A stretch of 64,000 nt of DNA from Rhinopithecimicrobium faecis (GTDB lineage Bacteria > Bacteroidota > Bacteroidia > Sphingobacteriales > Sphingobacteriaceae). The position numbers and the translations under genes are program-made. Numbering within the stretch: the first letter of the stretch is position 1; each line of letters begins with the position of its first letter. The notes under the pieces were generated by a model. That model saw only the letters and a program-made list of their open reading frames with translations. It had not been told where the DNA came from and did no database searches. The stretch is taken from assembly GCA_017942165.1 (NCBI GenBank), contig JAGKSB010000006.1, forward strand, positions 124,001 to 188,000, read 5' to 3'. Of the stretch, positions 16,299 to 25,398 are shown one piece after another.

Positions 16299-17612
16299 AT
16301 GGGCTTCGATATTTTTGCAACATTTTTTCTAGTTTTAGCGAATGGATTTTTCGTCGCTGCAGAGTTTGCTATCGTCAAAGTGAGATCTTCTCAAATTGAG
16401 ATGCAAGCGAAGTCAGGCAGCAAAGCTGCGAAAATTGCGAAAAATATTACGGAACATTTAGATGGCTATTTAGCCGCTACACAACTTGGTATTACGCTTT
16501 CCTCACTGGCTTTAGGTTGGGTGGGGGAAGCTGTAATGACCGAAATAGTGTATAACTTTTTCAGTGTCTTACAGATTGATTTAGCAGCAAATGTGGCTAA
16601 AAATTTAGGACATGTACTCGCTTTTGCTATTATCACCGTATTACATATTGTCTTTGGTGAACTGGCACCTAAGTCTATTGCGATTCAACGTCCAATAGAG
16701 ACTACCATGAAAATTGCTATTCCTCTGCAGATTTTCTACGTGATCTTCCGTCCGATTATTTATGTCTTAAATGGTTTTGCCAACTTATTGTTGCGTGCCG
16801 TAGGCTTACATATCTCCGAAGGGGAGTTAGCACATAGCTCTGAGGAATTACAATACCTCTTAGATAAGGGGAAAGAGTCGGGTGCCCTAGATACTGCGGA
16901 GCACGAGATGATCAAAAATGTATTCGACTTCAATGAGCGGATTGTGAAAAATATTATGGTACCTCGTACTAAAATTATTGCAGCCGAGCAGCAGTGTGAT
17001 GCTTTTGACTTTATCAACCGCATTACCGAAGAAGGCTATTCACGTATTCCTATTTACGATGAAAGTATCGACCAAATCGTCGGTATCGTGCATACTAAAG
17101 ATATCCTTCCCATTGTGATGAAAGGAAAGGAAGTCGTCCTTACCAGCATTATGCGTAAGCCTTATTTTATCCCTGAAACAAAGAAAATTAATGACCTACT
17201 TGAAGAGTTTCAGCTGAAGCGTATTCAATTGGCTATTGTATTGGATGAGTTTGGTGGTACCGCTGGTATGGTTACCTTGGAGGATATCATGGAAGAATTG
17301 GTCGGTGAAATTCAAGATGAGTATGATGAAGAGATCCCTGTTGTAGAGCGTATTTCTGATAGAGAATATATGGTCGATGCGGGAGCTTCTGTACATGATG
17401 TCAATGAATTCCTTCCATTGGAGCTTCCTGTAAGTTCAGATTATGATACCGTTGCTGGCTTGGTGTCCAACCTATTCGATAAGATCCCAGGTGTAGGTGA
17501 GTATAAAGAAATTTATGGCTATACCTTTACCATTATCAAGAAAACACAACAAAATATAGAATTCGTTAAATTGGAGCTGATAGCTACGGATGATAACGAA
17601 GACCAAGAATAA
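16299..17612 (+). CDS. CNNM/CorC-type transporter-associated protein (hemolysin family)
   Basis: The 437 residues comprise an N-terminal CNNM (DUF21) membrane domain (about 1-190, starting FDIFATFFLVLANGFFVAAEFAIVK), a pair of CBS domains (about 205-330, with IMVPRTKI and ILDEFGGTAGMVTLEDIMEELVGEI-type motifs), and a C-terminal CorC_HlyC domain (about 345-430). CNNM proteins are linked to Mg2+ or Co2+ export. The hemolysin name is historical. It follows ppa by eight bases. Confidence 0.92.
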   Translation: MGFDIFATFFLVLANGFFVAAEFAIVKVRSSQIEMQAKSGSKAAKIAKNITEHLDGYLAATQLGITLSSLALGWVGEAVMTEIVYNFFSVLQIDLAANVAKNLGHVLAFAIITVLHIVFGELAPKSIAIQRPIETTMKIAIPLQIFYVIFRPIIYVLNGFANLLLRAVGLHISEGELAHSSEELQYLLDKGKESGALDTAEHEMIKNVFDFNERIVKNIMVPRTKIIAAEQQCDAFDFINRITEEGYSRIPIYDESIDQIVGIVHTKDILPIVMKGKEVVLTSIMRKPYFIPETKKINDLLEEFQLKRIQLAIVLDEFGGTAGMVTLEDIMEELVGEIQDEYDEEIPVVERISDREYMVDAGASVHDVNEFLPLELPVSSDYDTVAGLVSNLFDKIPGVGEYKEIYGYTFTIIKKTQQNIEFVKLELIATDDNEDQE

Positions 17613-17630
17613 CATTTTAGCTTCTACACT

Positions 17631-18350
17631 GTGCATTTATTTTATACCCCAGAACTCAACCCTAGTCATGCAAATTTTATTCTCTCAGAAGAAGAAAGTA
17701 AGCATGCTATTCGTGTGTTACGCCTTAACGTTGGTGACCAAGTGTCCCTTATCGATGGCCGTGGTGGTTTATATGATGCTCAATTAATTGATGCGCACCC
17801 CAAGCGTACCGTTTTACAGATTACTCGCATACAGCAAGATTTTCAGAAAATGAACTATCACTTGCATATGCTTGTTGCCCCTACTAAGAATATAGATCGC
17901 TTTGAGTGGTTCCTAGAGAAGGCTACCGAAATAGGTGTACATGAAATTACCCCAATTATATCGGAGCATTCGGAACGTAAAGAGATAAAGATGGATCGCT
18001 CCAATAAAGTTATTGTTGCAGCGATGAAGCAATCTTACAAAGCGTATATGCCTCAGTTAAATCCTGCTGTTAGCTTCTCACAGTTTTTGAAATCCGCAGT
18101 AGCCCAAGATGCTGATCAGCAGAAGGCCATTGCGCATTGTGTGGAAGCTGATAAGAAATATCTTGCTCAGGTATTTCAACCGCAAGGAAAATACCTGATT
18201 TTAATAGGTCCTGAAGGGGATTTCTCGGAGCGTGAAATCCAAGAAGCCTTAGCCCTGGGATTTCAGCCAATCTCCTTAGGTGACGCTCGGTTACGTGCCG
18301 AAACTGCGGCCTTGACTACCGTCGTTGAAGTATCCCTATTAAATAGATAG
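17631..18350 (+). CDS. rsmE: 16S rRNA (uracil-1498-N3)-methyltransferase
   Basis: RsmE methylates U1498 in the decoding region of 16S rRNA in the assembled 30S subunit. The 239 residues have an N-terminal PUA-like part and a C-terminal SPOUT knot with LIGPEGDFSEREIQEAL and SLGDARLRAETAAL. The start is GTG (17631), because no ATG is well placed and the residues HLFYTPEL after it match the family start. It is the last gene of the dedA unit. Its stop codon directly abuts the stop of the convergent DUF3299 gene. Confidence 0.93.
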   Translation: MHLFYTPELNPSHANFILSEEESKHAIRVLRLNVGDQVSLIDGRGGLYDAQLIDAHPKRTVLQITRIQQDFQKMNYHLHMLVAPTKNIDRFEWFLEKATEIGVHEITPIISEHSERKEIKMDRSNKVIVAAMKQSYKAYMPQLNPAVSFSQFLKSAVAQDADQQKAIAHCVEADKKYLAQVFQPQGKYLILIGPEGDFSEREIQEALALGFQPISLGDARLRAETAALTTVVEVSLLNR

Positions 18351-18827
18351 CTATATAACTAGCTCGGCTTGAATAATCTGTATCTCCGCATTTCCTTTAA
18401 GAGGATCTTTGGTGAATACTAATTTCCCGCGAAGCTTTACAGGGTCGTCAGAAAACTTTAAAGCCCCCTTCTTCATAATTACCTCTACCATCGGAGGAAT
18501 GCCATTGGAACCACAAAACATACACTGCATGACCGGTAATACCGAAAGCATAAATGTCTTATGTGTGCGCCCTGAATTTAACGGAACCATATAACCTGGG
18601 ATATCTACGAGCTGATTTTCTAAAGCCTTCAATACGGGCGGATAGAATGGCGTGTAATTTTTTTGACTCCCTTTATAGGTTACCTTATAGCTCATCTTGT
18701 CAATCGCTTCCCACGTTTTATTCATCATCGGTGTGTGATCCGGAATATCCTCATTCTTACCAATCTGTGCGGATGCTGATTGATTGAAGCCAACTAATAA
18801 GAAGAGGAAGAGCATGATATTTTTCAT
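18351..18827 (-). CDS. DUF3299-type periplasmic protein
   Basis: The 158 residues have a signal peptide (1-20, ending SASA). The mature part has FYPPVLKALENQLVDIPGYM and then VLPVMQCMFCGSNGIPPMVEV, with a CxxC pair, which fits DUF3299. Homologues sit beside FtsX-type ABC transporters in zinc-responsive operons of Pseudomonas and related bacteria. That memory and the His-rich permease next door suggest a metal-related role. It is the last gene of a three-gene unit, one base after the permease. Confidence 0.75.
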   Translation of the reverse strand: MKNIMLFLFLLVGFNQSASAQIGKNEDIPDHTPMMNKTWEAIDKMSYKVTYKGSQKNYTPFYPPVLKALENQLVDIPGYMVPLNSGRTHKTFMLSVLPVMQCMFCGSNGIPPMVEVIMKKGALKFSDDPVKLRGKLVFTKDPLKGNAEIQIIQAELVI

Positions 18828-18828
18828 A

Positions 18829-20172
18829 TTATTTATTGGATAAAATAGTTGAAATTGTTGTTTTAAAAGCTTTAATAGCCGGTAAAAGGGCTGCTATAAC
18901 GCCGATACCAACTGCCGTCACGATCAGTAGGAATTCATTTTTATTGAAAGCCAAAGCTTCAATAACTGTCTGTCCACTCATTGTTTGCAGGCTGATATAA
19001 TACAGCACGATATGGCCAAATATTAATCCTACTAATGCTCCTGTAAAGGTAATTAATATTCCTTCGAATAAGATTAAGGAAAATAGTTTAATCTGCGAGG
19101 CACCCAAACTACGCATTATCGCTAAATCATATTTTCTTTCTTTTAGCGCAGTGTAAAGTGAAATAAATACCGATAGGCCTGCAATCGTCATAATGATATA
19201 AGCTAGCAGCGTTAGGGAGTCGATTCCTACGCCCAACAGATTAAACAAACGTGCTGACTCCAGCGCAGGAGAGGCTGCCTGCAGCTGACTCTGTTCGTTC
19301 ACCATTTTGGGGATTATACTTCGCGCTGCTGGAGAGCCATATTTCACCAATAGGGAGGTGATCTCTACTTCATTCTTGCCAAACATATCATCAGCAATAG
19401 ACTTCACAAACTCTTCTTTTTCCTCGCCATGGTGATGCTGATGAGCGGCCACCGTTTCGGCGTAGTCCGCATCATGGCTTTCATCATGGCTTTCATCATG
19501 GCTTTCATCATGGCTACCTTCATGGCTTTCATGAAGGTTGCTATGTGCAGGGCCTTCTAAGCCATGTATTTTCCAGACAGAATTTAGATTACATAGAATC
19601 AGCTGATCCGTCACATTGTCATTCGCTTTTAAGATCCCTACAACGGTAAAGGGGTGGCTATCGTGCTGATGCCCCTCTTCGGACAAGCCATGGGAGCTGG
19701 CAAGCTGAGCGCCAATTTTCAGGGATAGCTTTTTCGCTACAGCAGCGCCAATGACTACTTCAAAATCTTTTTGGAAGAGGGCTCCTTCAGCGACTTTTGT
19801 TTCATAGATAGCCAGAAAATCTTCATTCGTACCTACAATGCGATGCCCTTTGTAGTTATCTCCCAAGGAAAGTGGCACCGCATAACTGATAAAGGGGCTT
19901 TGCATAATTTTTTCGGCTTCGGCATAGGGGATATTTCCCGTGGGATTATCCATATGGTAAACCGAAGATAGAATAAGTTGCAATGGGCTTCCTTTAGCGC
20001 CGATTACTAAATCTATATTTTTACTGTTACTATTTAGCTGTTTTTCAAAGCTGGAGGCGGTATGTAAGATTACTGCTAAGATCGCTACACCAAAGGCTGT
20101 TAGCAAGATGCTCAATGTAGTCGCACCAAGCTGTCTTGTAATATTCTTCCAAACTAACTGTATCGTGTTCAT
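18829..20172 (-). CDS. FtsX/MacB-type ABC permease with His-rich periplasmic loop
   Basis: The 447 residues have one transmembrane helix near the start (about 17-38), a large periplasmic domain (about 45-310) and three helices at the end (about 320-342, 368-392 and 412-432). This is the FtsX/LolC layout with the conserved ending LALMRSLGAS-like (LAIMRSLGASQIKLF). The periplasmic domain contains a His/Asp/Glu/Ser-rich stretch (about 210-250) made of SHDE repeats and AHQHHHGEEKEE, plus an earlier EEGHQHDSH (166-173). These are likely metal-binding. Inference: an ATPase-driven periplasmic metal-handling or lipoprotein-release-like machine, rather than a true importer. Confidence 0.85.
   Translation of the reverse strand: MNTIQLVWKNITRQLGATTLSILLTAFGVAILAVILHTASSFEKQLNSNSKNIDLVIGAKGSPLQLILSSVYHMDNPTGNIPYAEAEKIMQSPFISYAVPLSLGDNYKGHRIVGTNEDFLAIYETKVAEGALFQKDFEVVIGAAVAKKLSLKIGAQLASSHGLSEEGHQHDSHPFTVVGILKANDNVTDQLILCNLNSVWKIHGLEGPAHSNLHESHEGSHDESHDESHDESHDADYAETVAAHQHHHGEEKEEFVKSIADDMFGKNEVEITSLLVKYGSPAARSIIPKMVNEQSQLQAASPALESARLFNLLGVGIDSLTLLAYIIMTIAGLSVFISLYTALKERKYDLAIMRSLGASQIKLFSLILFEGILITFTGALVGLIFGHIVLYYISLQTMSGQTVIEALAFNKNEFLLIVTAVGIGVIAALLPAIKAFKTTISTILSNK
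19471..19530 (-). repeat. 12-bp tandem repeat encoding SHDE
   Basis: Within the permease gene the unit GCTTTCATCATG is repeated about four times, the last copies degenerate. It encodes the SHDE repeats of the His-rich loop. Copy number is likely to vary by slippage without breaking the frame, since the unit is a multiple of three. Confidence 0.85.
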
Positions 20173-20182
20173 ATCTTCTAAG

Positions 20183-20836
20183 CTATCGTTGCAGGTTGTT
20201 CAATTGAATGGTATTGCTAAAGGAATCTTTTACGCGCTTATCATGGGTAGCAATTAATAGCGTAGACCCATACTGCTGGGCGGTATCCAGTAGGAGGTTA
20301 AGAACTAAGGTTGTGTTATTGTCATCGAGGGAAGCTGTAGGTTCATCCGCAATTAACAGCGCAGGCTTATTTATTAAGGCACGGGCAATAGCTACGCGCT
20401 GGAGCTGTCCACGGCTGAGTTCATGGGGGAAAGCTTTCTTTTTATCGCCTATTTGTAGGTAGTTTAAGAGCCGTTCAATAGCCTCTTTATCAGTTTCAAA
20501 TCCTGCTAGCGACTGTGCCAGTTGAATATTTTCCATGACTGTTAAATTTTTTAGAAAATGTGCTTCTTGGAAAATAAAGCCAATTTGTTGCGCTCTAAAT
20601 TTATCGCGTCCAGAACCTTGAAGCTGATAGATAGACTGGTGTTGGATTCGTACTTCTCCCTGTAGGGGTTTCGAAAATCCTGCGATTAGATTTAATAAGG
20701 TGCTCTTTCCGGAACCTGAATCCCCAAGTAATAAGCTGTGCTCTCCAGCCTTCATCTCGAAATTTGGAAAATGAATTTTTGGTCCGAGCTTATATTCAAA
20801 GGCTAAATCGCTAATAAGTAAAATGCTATTATCCAT
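20183..20836 (-). CDS. ABC transporter ATPase (LolD/MacB type)
   Basis: The 217 residues carry Walker A GDSGSGKST (about 38-46), Q-loop FIFQEAHF, signature LSRGQLQRVAIARAL (the usual LSGGQ reads LSRGQ), Walker B LLIADEPTASLD and the switch His in IATHDKRV. It is the partner of the FtsX-type permease 10 bases downstream and is first in the three-gene unit, which is divergent from the TonB receptor gene. Confidence 0.92.
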   Translation of the reverse strand: MDNSILLISDLAFEYKLGPKIHFPNFEMKAGEHSLLLGDSGSGKSTLLNLIAGFSKPLQGEVRIQHQSIYQLQGSGRDKFRAQQIGFIFQEAHFLKNLTVMENIQLAQSLAGFETDKEAIERLLNYLQIGDKKKAFPHELSRGQLQRVAIARALINKPALLIADEPTASLDDNNTTLVLNLLLDTAQQYGSTLLIATHDKRVKDSFSNTIQLNNLQR

Positions 20837-20944
20837 ATCTAAACGCTAATAAACCTTAAAATTAAGGTAAAATTTACGTATTAACGAATATTTCTCCCCC
20901 TTAATGATTTCTAAACATGGAGTTAATAAAATAGTAATTTGTTC

Positions 20945-20973
20945 CTAACATCTAGCTAACATGCTGTTAATAG
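20945..20973 (+). promoter_or_regulatory. PHO-box-like direct repeats upstream of the TonB receptor
   Basis: CTAACAT (20945-20951), CTAACAT (20956-20962) and TTAATAG (20967-20973) are spaced exactly 11 bases apart: 7-base units with 4-base spacers CTAG and GCTG. This is the arrangement of PhoB/PhoP boxes. It lies about 50 bases before the receptor start, suggesting phosphate-starvation control by an OmpR-type regulator. Confidence 0.5.
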
Positions 20974-21021
20974 GTTTGCATTAAATTAATATTAAGCAAT
21001 TTGAAAACTTTGAACACAACC

Positions 21022-23784
21022 ATGAGAAACCTGTTAATTTGTTTTTTTACCCTCCTCACCAGTTTTGCCTGGGCGCAAGATATGGGGAAGATTCGAGGGA
21101 TTGTTACAGATCCTTCTGGGAATGCTATTGCTGGCGTATCTGTAAGACTATTAGGTACGAGTACGGGAGTTAGTACAGATATTGATGGAAACTACGACTT
21201 AGCGGCCCCCGTAAGCGCTGCTGCGGTCGTGGAGTATACCTATATTGGTTACGCACGTAAGCAAGTAACGGGTGTAAATGTGAAAAGTAAGGATATTACC
21301 CAATTGAATGTGATGCTGGAGACAGCCGATGCGCATCAATTGGAGCAAGTAGTAATTAGTGCAAGCTATCAAAAGGAATCTATTAATGCGCTCTATGCGC
21401 AGCGTAAAAATTCAGTAGCTATTGCTGATGGAATTTCTACCGAACAGATAAAGCGCTCTCCAGATCGCAATACTTCAGAAGTCTTAAAGCGCGTATCTGG
21501 AGCGAGTATTCAAGATAATAAATTCGTCGTTGTACGCGGACTTAGTGACCGTTATAATGCGGCGATGTTAAATAATTCGCTGTTACCTAATACCGAGGTA
21601 GATAAGCGTGCTTTCTCTTTCGATATCCTTCCGGCTAATTTAATTGAGAGCATCATGATCAATAAATCTGCTACGGCAGATCTTCCGGCGGATTTCTCCG
21701 GAGGGGTGGTGCAGGTGTCCACAAAAGATTTTCTGGAACGCACGTTTTTCGAAGCGAGTGTAGGGACTTCTTACAACAGTCAATCGACGTTCAAAGATTT
21801 TCGATCTGCTGAGCGTGGGAATTCTGAGCTTTTTGGTATTTTTCAGAAAAGCCGTGGAATTCCTGCAAACTTCCCGTCAAGAGAGGCTTTTCAGGCCATT
21901 CCAAATGGATCCAATGAGCTGTTTGAAGCTTCTCGCTTATTTACGAATAACTGGGGCTACAGCTCCAAGAAGACTTCGCTGACGCCAAATTTTCAGTTGA
22001 ATTACGGAGGCACAAAGAAATTCAGTAATGACTCCAAGTTCGGTGCTGTACTATCAATGACCTACCGCTATGATCAACGTCTTAAGACGGCAGATCAGAA
22101 GGCTTATGTCGGTGAATCATTAGGTGATGTGTTCCAAGATGAAATGTATAATTTCAATACGAATATGGGCGCAATAGCTAATTTTTCATATGCCTGGAAG
22201 AGTAATAAGCTAAGCTTTAAAAACCTGTACAACAGGATGCTTGAGAATCAATTTACCTACCGTGTGGGTAGAGATGATAGCGGTGGTGAGTTTGTCCGTA
22301 CAGGAGATTATCTGTTGCAGCGTGCTATCCTAAGTAATCAGCTTTCAGGAGATCACCTCCTGCGTAAGGGGTCTCAGCTGAAATTAGATTGGACCTTAAA
22401 TTATGCACGTGTGGACCGCAAAGAACCAGGCTATAAGCGTATGGATTATTCCAAAGATGGCTTAGCTTCCGTGCAGCCAGGTTCTGCCGTAGCAGCTTTA
22501 GCAGGTAACTTTAATTCTGCGATGGCAGAGAATTCCTACGGTGGGGGTGTAAACTTACAGATTCCTTTAACATTATTTTCAACGAATGATAGATTGAAAA
22601 CGGGGTATTTCACGCAATACCGTGATAGGAATTTTAATGCTAGAATCATCGGTTTTATAAGAAATGGGAATTTTGATACCGATTTACTGCGTCAGCCTTT
22701 ACAGCAATTGTTTGACCCTGCGAATATTAGACCCAATGGCTTCGTGCTCAACGAAATTACCAATGGAGGGGATCGCTATGATGCATCTTCCTATTTAAAT
22801 GCGGGGTATGCGATGTATGATACCCATGTATTGGAGCAACTGCGTGTTATTGTAGGTGCACGTGTCGAATCTTACCAACTGAAATTACAGTCTGAAGATA
22901 ACGGAAAGCCTGTTGCTGTAGATACTACGGCTATTAGCTTCCTTCCATCATTGAATATGATTTATAAATTGGACAACAAGCAAAGTTTTCGCTTCGCAGT
23001 TTCTCAAACGGTAGGTAGACCTGAATTTAGAGAGTTAGCACCTTTTCCATTCTATGACTTTAATAAGAATGTAAATGTGCGTGGTAATGAAAATTTAAAG
23101 CAGTCGCGAACGACAAACTTTGATTTAGGCTACGCTTTTTATCCTACCGCAGGTGAAACCTTATCCGTGGGTGCATTCTATAAAAATTTTAACAACCCTA
23201 TTGAGCAAACACTGCAGCTAGGTACATCAGGGCGTTCCTTAAGCTATGCAAACTCGGCGAGTGCAACGGTGTTCGGCCTGGAGGCTGAGGTGCGAAAAAA
23301 CTTAAGTTTTATCAATGAGTCACTCAGTGACTTTGTATTTTCCACGAATGCTTCTTATATAAAGTCAAAAGTTAAAGTCCCTGTAACCGTTAACGCTTCA
23401 GGAAGTAGACCGCTACAAGGACAATCACCGTACCTAGTAAATGCAGGGTTATCGTATACCTCTAGAAGCGAGAATTCTACGGCATTAACGATTCTCTACA
23501 ACCGTGTAGGGCCAAGAATTTGGGCTATTGGAAATGTTCAAGATCCTGATATCTATGAATATTCGCGTAATATCTTAGATTTCCAAATTGCACAGCGCTT
23601 TTCAAAATCCCGTGGTGAGGTGAAGATAAACTACAGTGATATCATCAATAATAGCGCTTATTTCTATCAGAAAGTAAAAGGGTCAGATCCCAATGCTGCC
23701 TTTAATAAAAATAGCGATAACATCAATATTCGTGAGCGCTTTGGTTCGACCGTATCGATTACCTTAAGTTACCGCTTTAGGTAA
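21022..23784 (+). CDS. TonB-dependent outer-membrane receptor
   Basis: The protein has a signal peptide ending AWAQ and a carboxypeptidase-like regulatory domain (about the first 90 mature residues, KIRGIVTDPSGNAIAGVSV). It continues with a plug domain (SEVLKRVSGASIQ...VVVRGLSDRYN) and a 22-strand barrel ending VSITLSYRFR. It is not a SusC, since it lacks the SusC signature and has no SusD. I prefer ATG at 21022 because it starts a normal signal peptide (MRNLLICFF); an in-frame TTG at 21001 would add seven residues. Two features hint at its substrate: the PHO-box-like repeats upstream and the lipoprotein gene downstream. Phosphate-containing compounds are one possibility. Confidence 0.9.
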   Translation: MRNLLICFFTLLTSFAWAQDMGKIRGIVTDPSGNAIAGVSVRLLGTSTGVSTDIDGNYDLAAPVSAAAVVEYTYIGYARKQVTGVNVKSKDITQLNVMLETADAHQLEQVVISASYQKESINALYAQRKNSVAIADGISTEQIKRSPDRNTSEVLKRVSGASIQDNKFVVVRGLSDRYNAAMLNNSLLPNTEVDKRAFSFDILPANLIESIMINKSATADLPADFSGGVVQVSTKDFLERTFFEASVGTSYNSQSTFKDFRSAERGNSELFGIFQKSRGIPANFPSREAFQAIPNGSNELFEASRLFTNNWGYSSKKTSLTPNFQLNYGGTKKFSNDSKFGAVLSMTYRYDQRLKTADQKAYVGESLGDVFQDEMYNFNTNMGAIANFSYAWKSNKLSFKNLYNRMLENQFTYRVGRDDSGGEFVRTGDYLLQRAILSNQLSGDHLLRKGSQLKLDWTLNYARVDRKEPGYKRMDYSKDGLASVQPGSAVAALAGNFNSAMAENSYGGGVNLQIPLTLFSTNDRLKTGYFTQYRDRNFNARIIGFIRNGNFDTDLLRQPLQQLFDPANIRPNGFVLNEITNGGDRYDASSYLNAGYAMYDTHVLEQLRVIVGARVESYQLKLQSEDNGKPVAVDTTAISFLPSLNMIYKLDNKQSFRFAVSQTVGRPEFRELAPFPFYDFNKNVNVRGNENLKQSRTTNFDLGYAFYPTAGETLSVGAFYKNFNNPIEQTLQLGTSGRSLSYANSASATVFGLEAEVRKNLSFINESLSDFVFSTNASYIKSKVKVPVTVNASGSRPLQGQSPYLVNAGLSYTSRSENSTALTILYNRVGPRIWAIGNVQDPDIYEYSRNILDFQIAQRFSKSRGEVKINYSDIINNSAYFYQKVKGSDPNAAFNKNSDNINIRERFGSTVSITLSYRFR

Positions 23785-23878
23785 CCTAATCTTAACCTAA
23801 ATCTGATACAATGGTAATAACGAGCTAACAATCAGTTTATATAAGCAGTCTATATTTGTTAAAATTAAAAACTTGAAA

Positions 23879-25273
23879 ATGAAAACAACGGTACGTTTGA
23901 GTTTATTAGCTATGATTATAGCTGGAACTTCCCTAATTTCTTCTTGTAGTAAAAATGATAATCCTGTAGACCCGACTGTTGACCCACCCGTTGAAGAAGG
24001 ATCAAATCCATCGCTAGCAGATTCATTTTTTGATAAGGTGACTTTTAAAGGAGCTTTTGGGACAACAAATTGGACCAACGGTTGGGCTAATTTTGATCCT
24101 ATGTCTACCGTTTATGGGGCAGCTACGGAGACATTATCGGGTGAAATTACGGCCGATAGAACATTAAATGCTGCTACCGTATATAAGTTAGTAGGTTTTG
24201 TATATGTACGTGATGGTGTAACCTTAACTATTCCTGCAGGTACGGTCATTCGTGGTGATAAGGTTTCCAAAGCAACATTGGTTGTTACGCGTGGAGGAAA
24301 GATCAATGCACAGGGAACGGCGGAAAAACCGATTGTTTTCACTTCTAATCAAGCTGTTGGATCTAGAGCGCCAGGAGATTGGGGAGGGATTATTATTCTC
24401 GGTCGTTCGACGAACAATATACCCGGAGGTCAAGGATTAATTGAAGGCGGACTAACGACGCCCTATGGTAACCATGGTGGCACCATAGCGGATGATAACT
24501 CCGGAATCTTAAAATATGTACGTGTAGAATTTCCTGGGATAGCTTACACGACAAATAATGAAATCAACGGGATTACTTTCGGTTCCGTAGGTTCCAAAAC
24601 TCAAGTAGATTATATTCAAGTAGCCTATTCCGGTGATGATGCTTATGAGTGGTTTGGTGGAAATGTAAATGCCAAACACTTGCTGGCTACCCATACGGTA
24701 GATGATATGTTTGATTTCGATAATGGCTTTACTGGGAAATTGCAGTATATTGTTGGACAGCGTAACCCACAATTAGCGGATCAAGCAGGTCAATCAAATG
24801 GGATAGAAGCGGATAACTCCGAGTCTGTTTATGAATCTTCACCACGCACAAGACCCGTAATTTCCAATATGACACTTATAGGTCCAGGAAATCAAAATGT
24901 CGACACTCGTCATGAGTATGCCAATATGTGGAGAAGAGGAGCTAGAATGGTTTTGGCGAACTCATTATTTATCCATGCTCGCTATGGTATAGCTGTTCGT
25001 GATAAGGCTACAGGAGATGCTTTACAAGATGGATCTTCTGTTATAAAAAACAATATCTATCAAGCTTTCGTTACGGAGAAAGAAGTAGTCGCAGATGGTA
25101 ATGTTCCCTCTTTTGCTACGGCTGAGTTATTACGCACATATCTAACATCCCAACGTAATACTTTTATCACAGCGACTGCGGCGGCAGAGTTGTTAACAGC
25201 ACCTTACAGCTTAACAGCGCCAAATTTCACCTTGAAATCTGGATCTGCAGCAGCAACTGGAGCATCGTTCTAA
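23879..25273 (+). CDS. beta-helix-like surface lipoprotein paired with the TonB receptor
   Basis: The protein is a lipoprotein (lipobox ISSC, then a Pro/Asp-rich linker) of about 464 residues. The body has repeated short strands such as GVTLTIPAGTVIRGDK and GKINAQGTAEKPIVFTSNQ, and then GDWGGIIILGRS, which resemble right-handed parallel beta-helix proteins. No catalytic residues are recognised. I start it at ATG 23879; a TTG at 23873 adds two residues. It lies 94 bases after the receptor and very likely works with it at the cell surface. Confidence 0.8.
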   Translation: MKTTVRLSLLAMIIAGTSLISSCSKNDNPVDPTVDPPVEEGSNPSLADSFFDKVTFKGAFGTTNWTNGWANFDPMSTVYGAATETLSGEITADRTLNAATVYKLVGFVYVRDGVTLTIPAGTVIRGDKVSKATLVVTRGGKINAQGTAEKPIVFTSNQAVGSRAPGDWGGIIILGRSTNNIPGGQGLIEGGLTTPYGNHGGTIADDNSGILKYVRVEFPGIAYTTNNEINGITFGSVGSKTQVDYIQVAYSGDDAYEWFGGNVNAKHLLATHTVDDMFDFDNGFTGKLQYIVGQRNPQLADQAGQSNGIEADNSESVYESSPRTRPVISNMTLIGPGNQNVDTRHEYANMWRRGARMVLANSLFIHARYGIAVRDKATGDALQDGSSVIKNNIYQAFVTEKEVVADGNVPSFATAELLRTYLTSQRNTFITATAAAELLTAPYSLTAPNFTLKSGSAAATGASF

Positions 25274-25292
25274 AAAACAATATCCTTCCTAT

Positions 25293-25330
25293 AAAGAGCG
25301 CAAGTACCCCTACCTGCGCTCTTTCTATTT
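25293..25330 (+). terminator. intrinsic terminator after the receptor/lipoprotein pair
   Basis: AAAGAGCGCA (25293-25302) pairs with TGCGCTCTTT (25315-25324), followed by a pyrimidine-rich tail. It lies 20 bases after the lipoprotein stop. Confidence 0.75.
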
Positions 25331-25398
25331 TCCGTAAACCTGGCGTTAGAAAGCGGAATTAGTTCGCATTTTGCTCGGAAAATGCGTATCTTCGTACA

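Noticed and set aside
19471..19530. Possible CRISPR array
   Set aside because: The repeats are tandem without spacers and encode the SHDE repeats of the permease.
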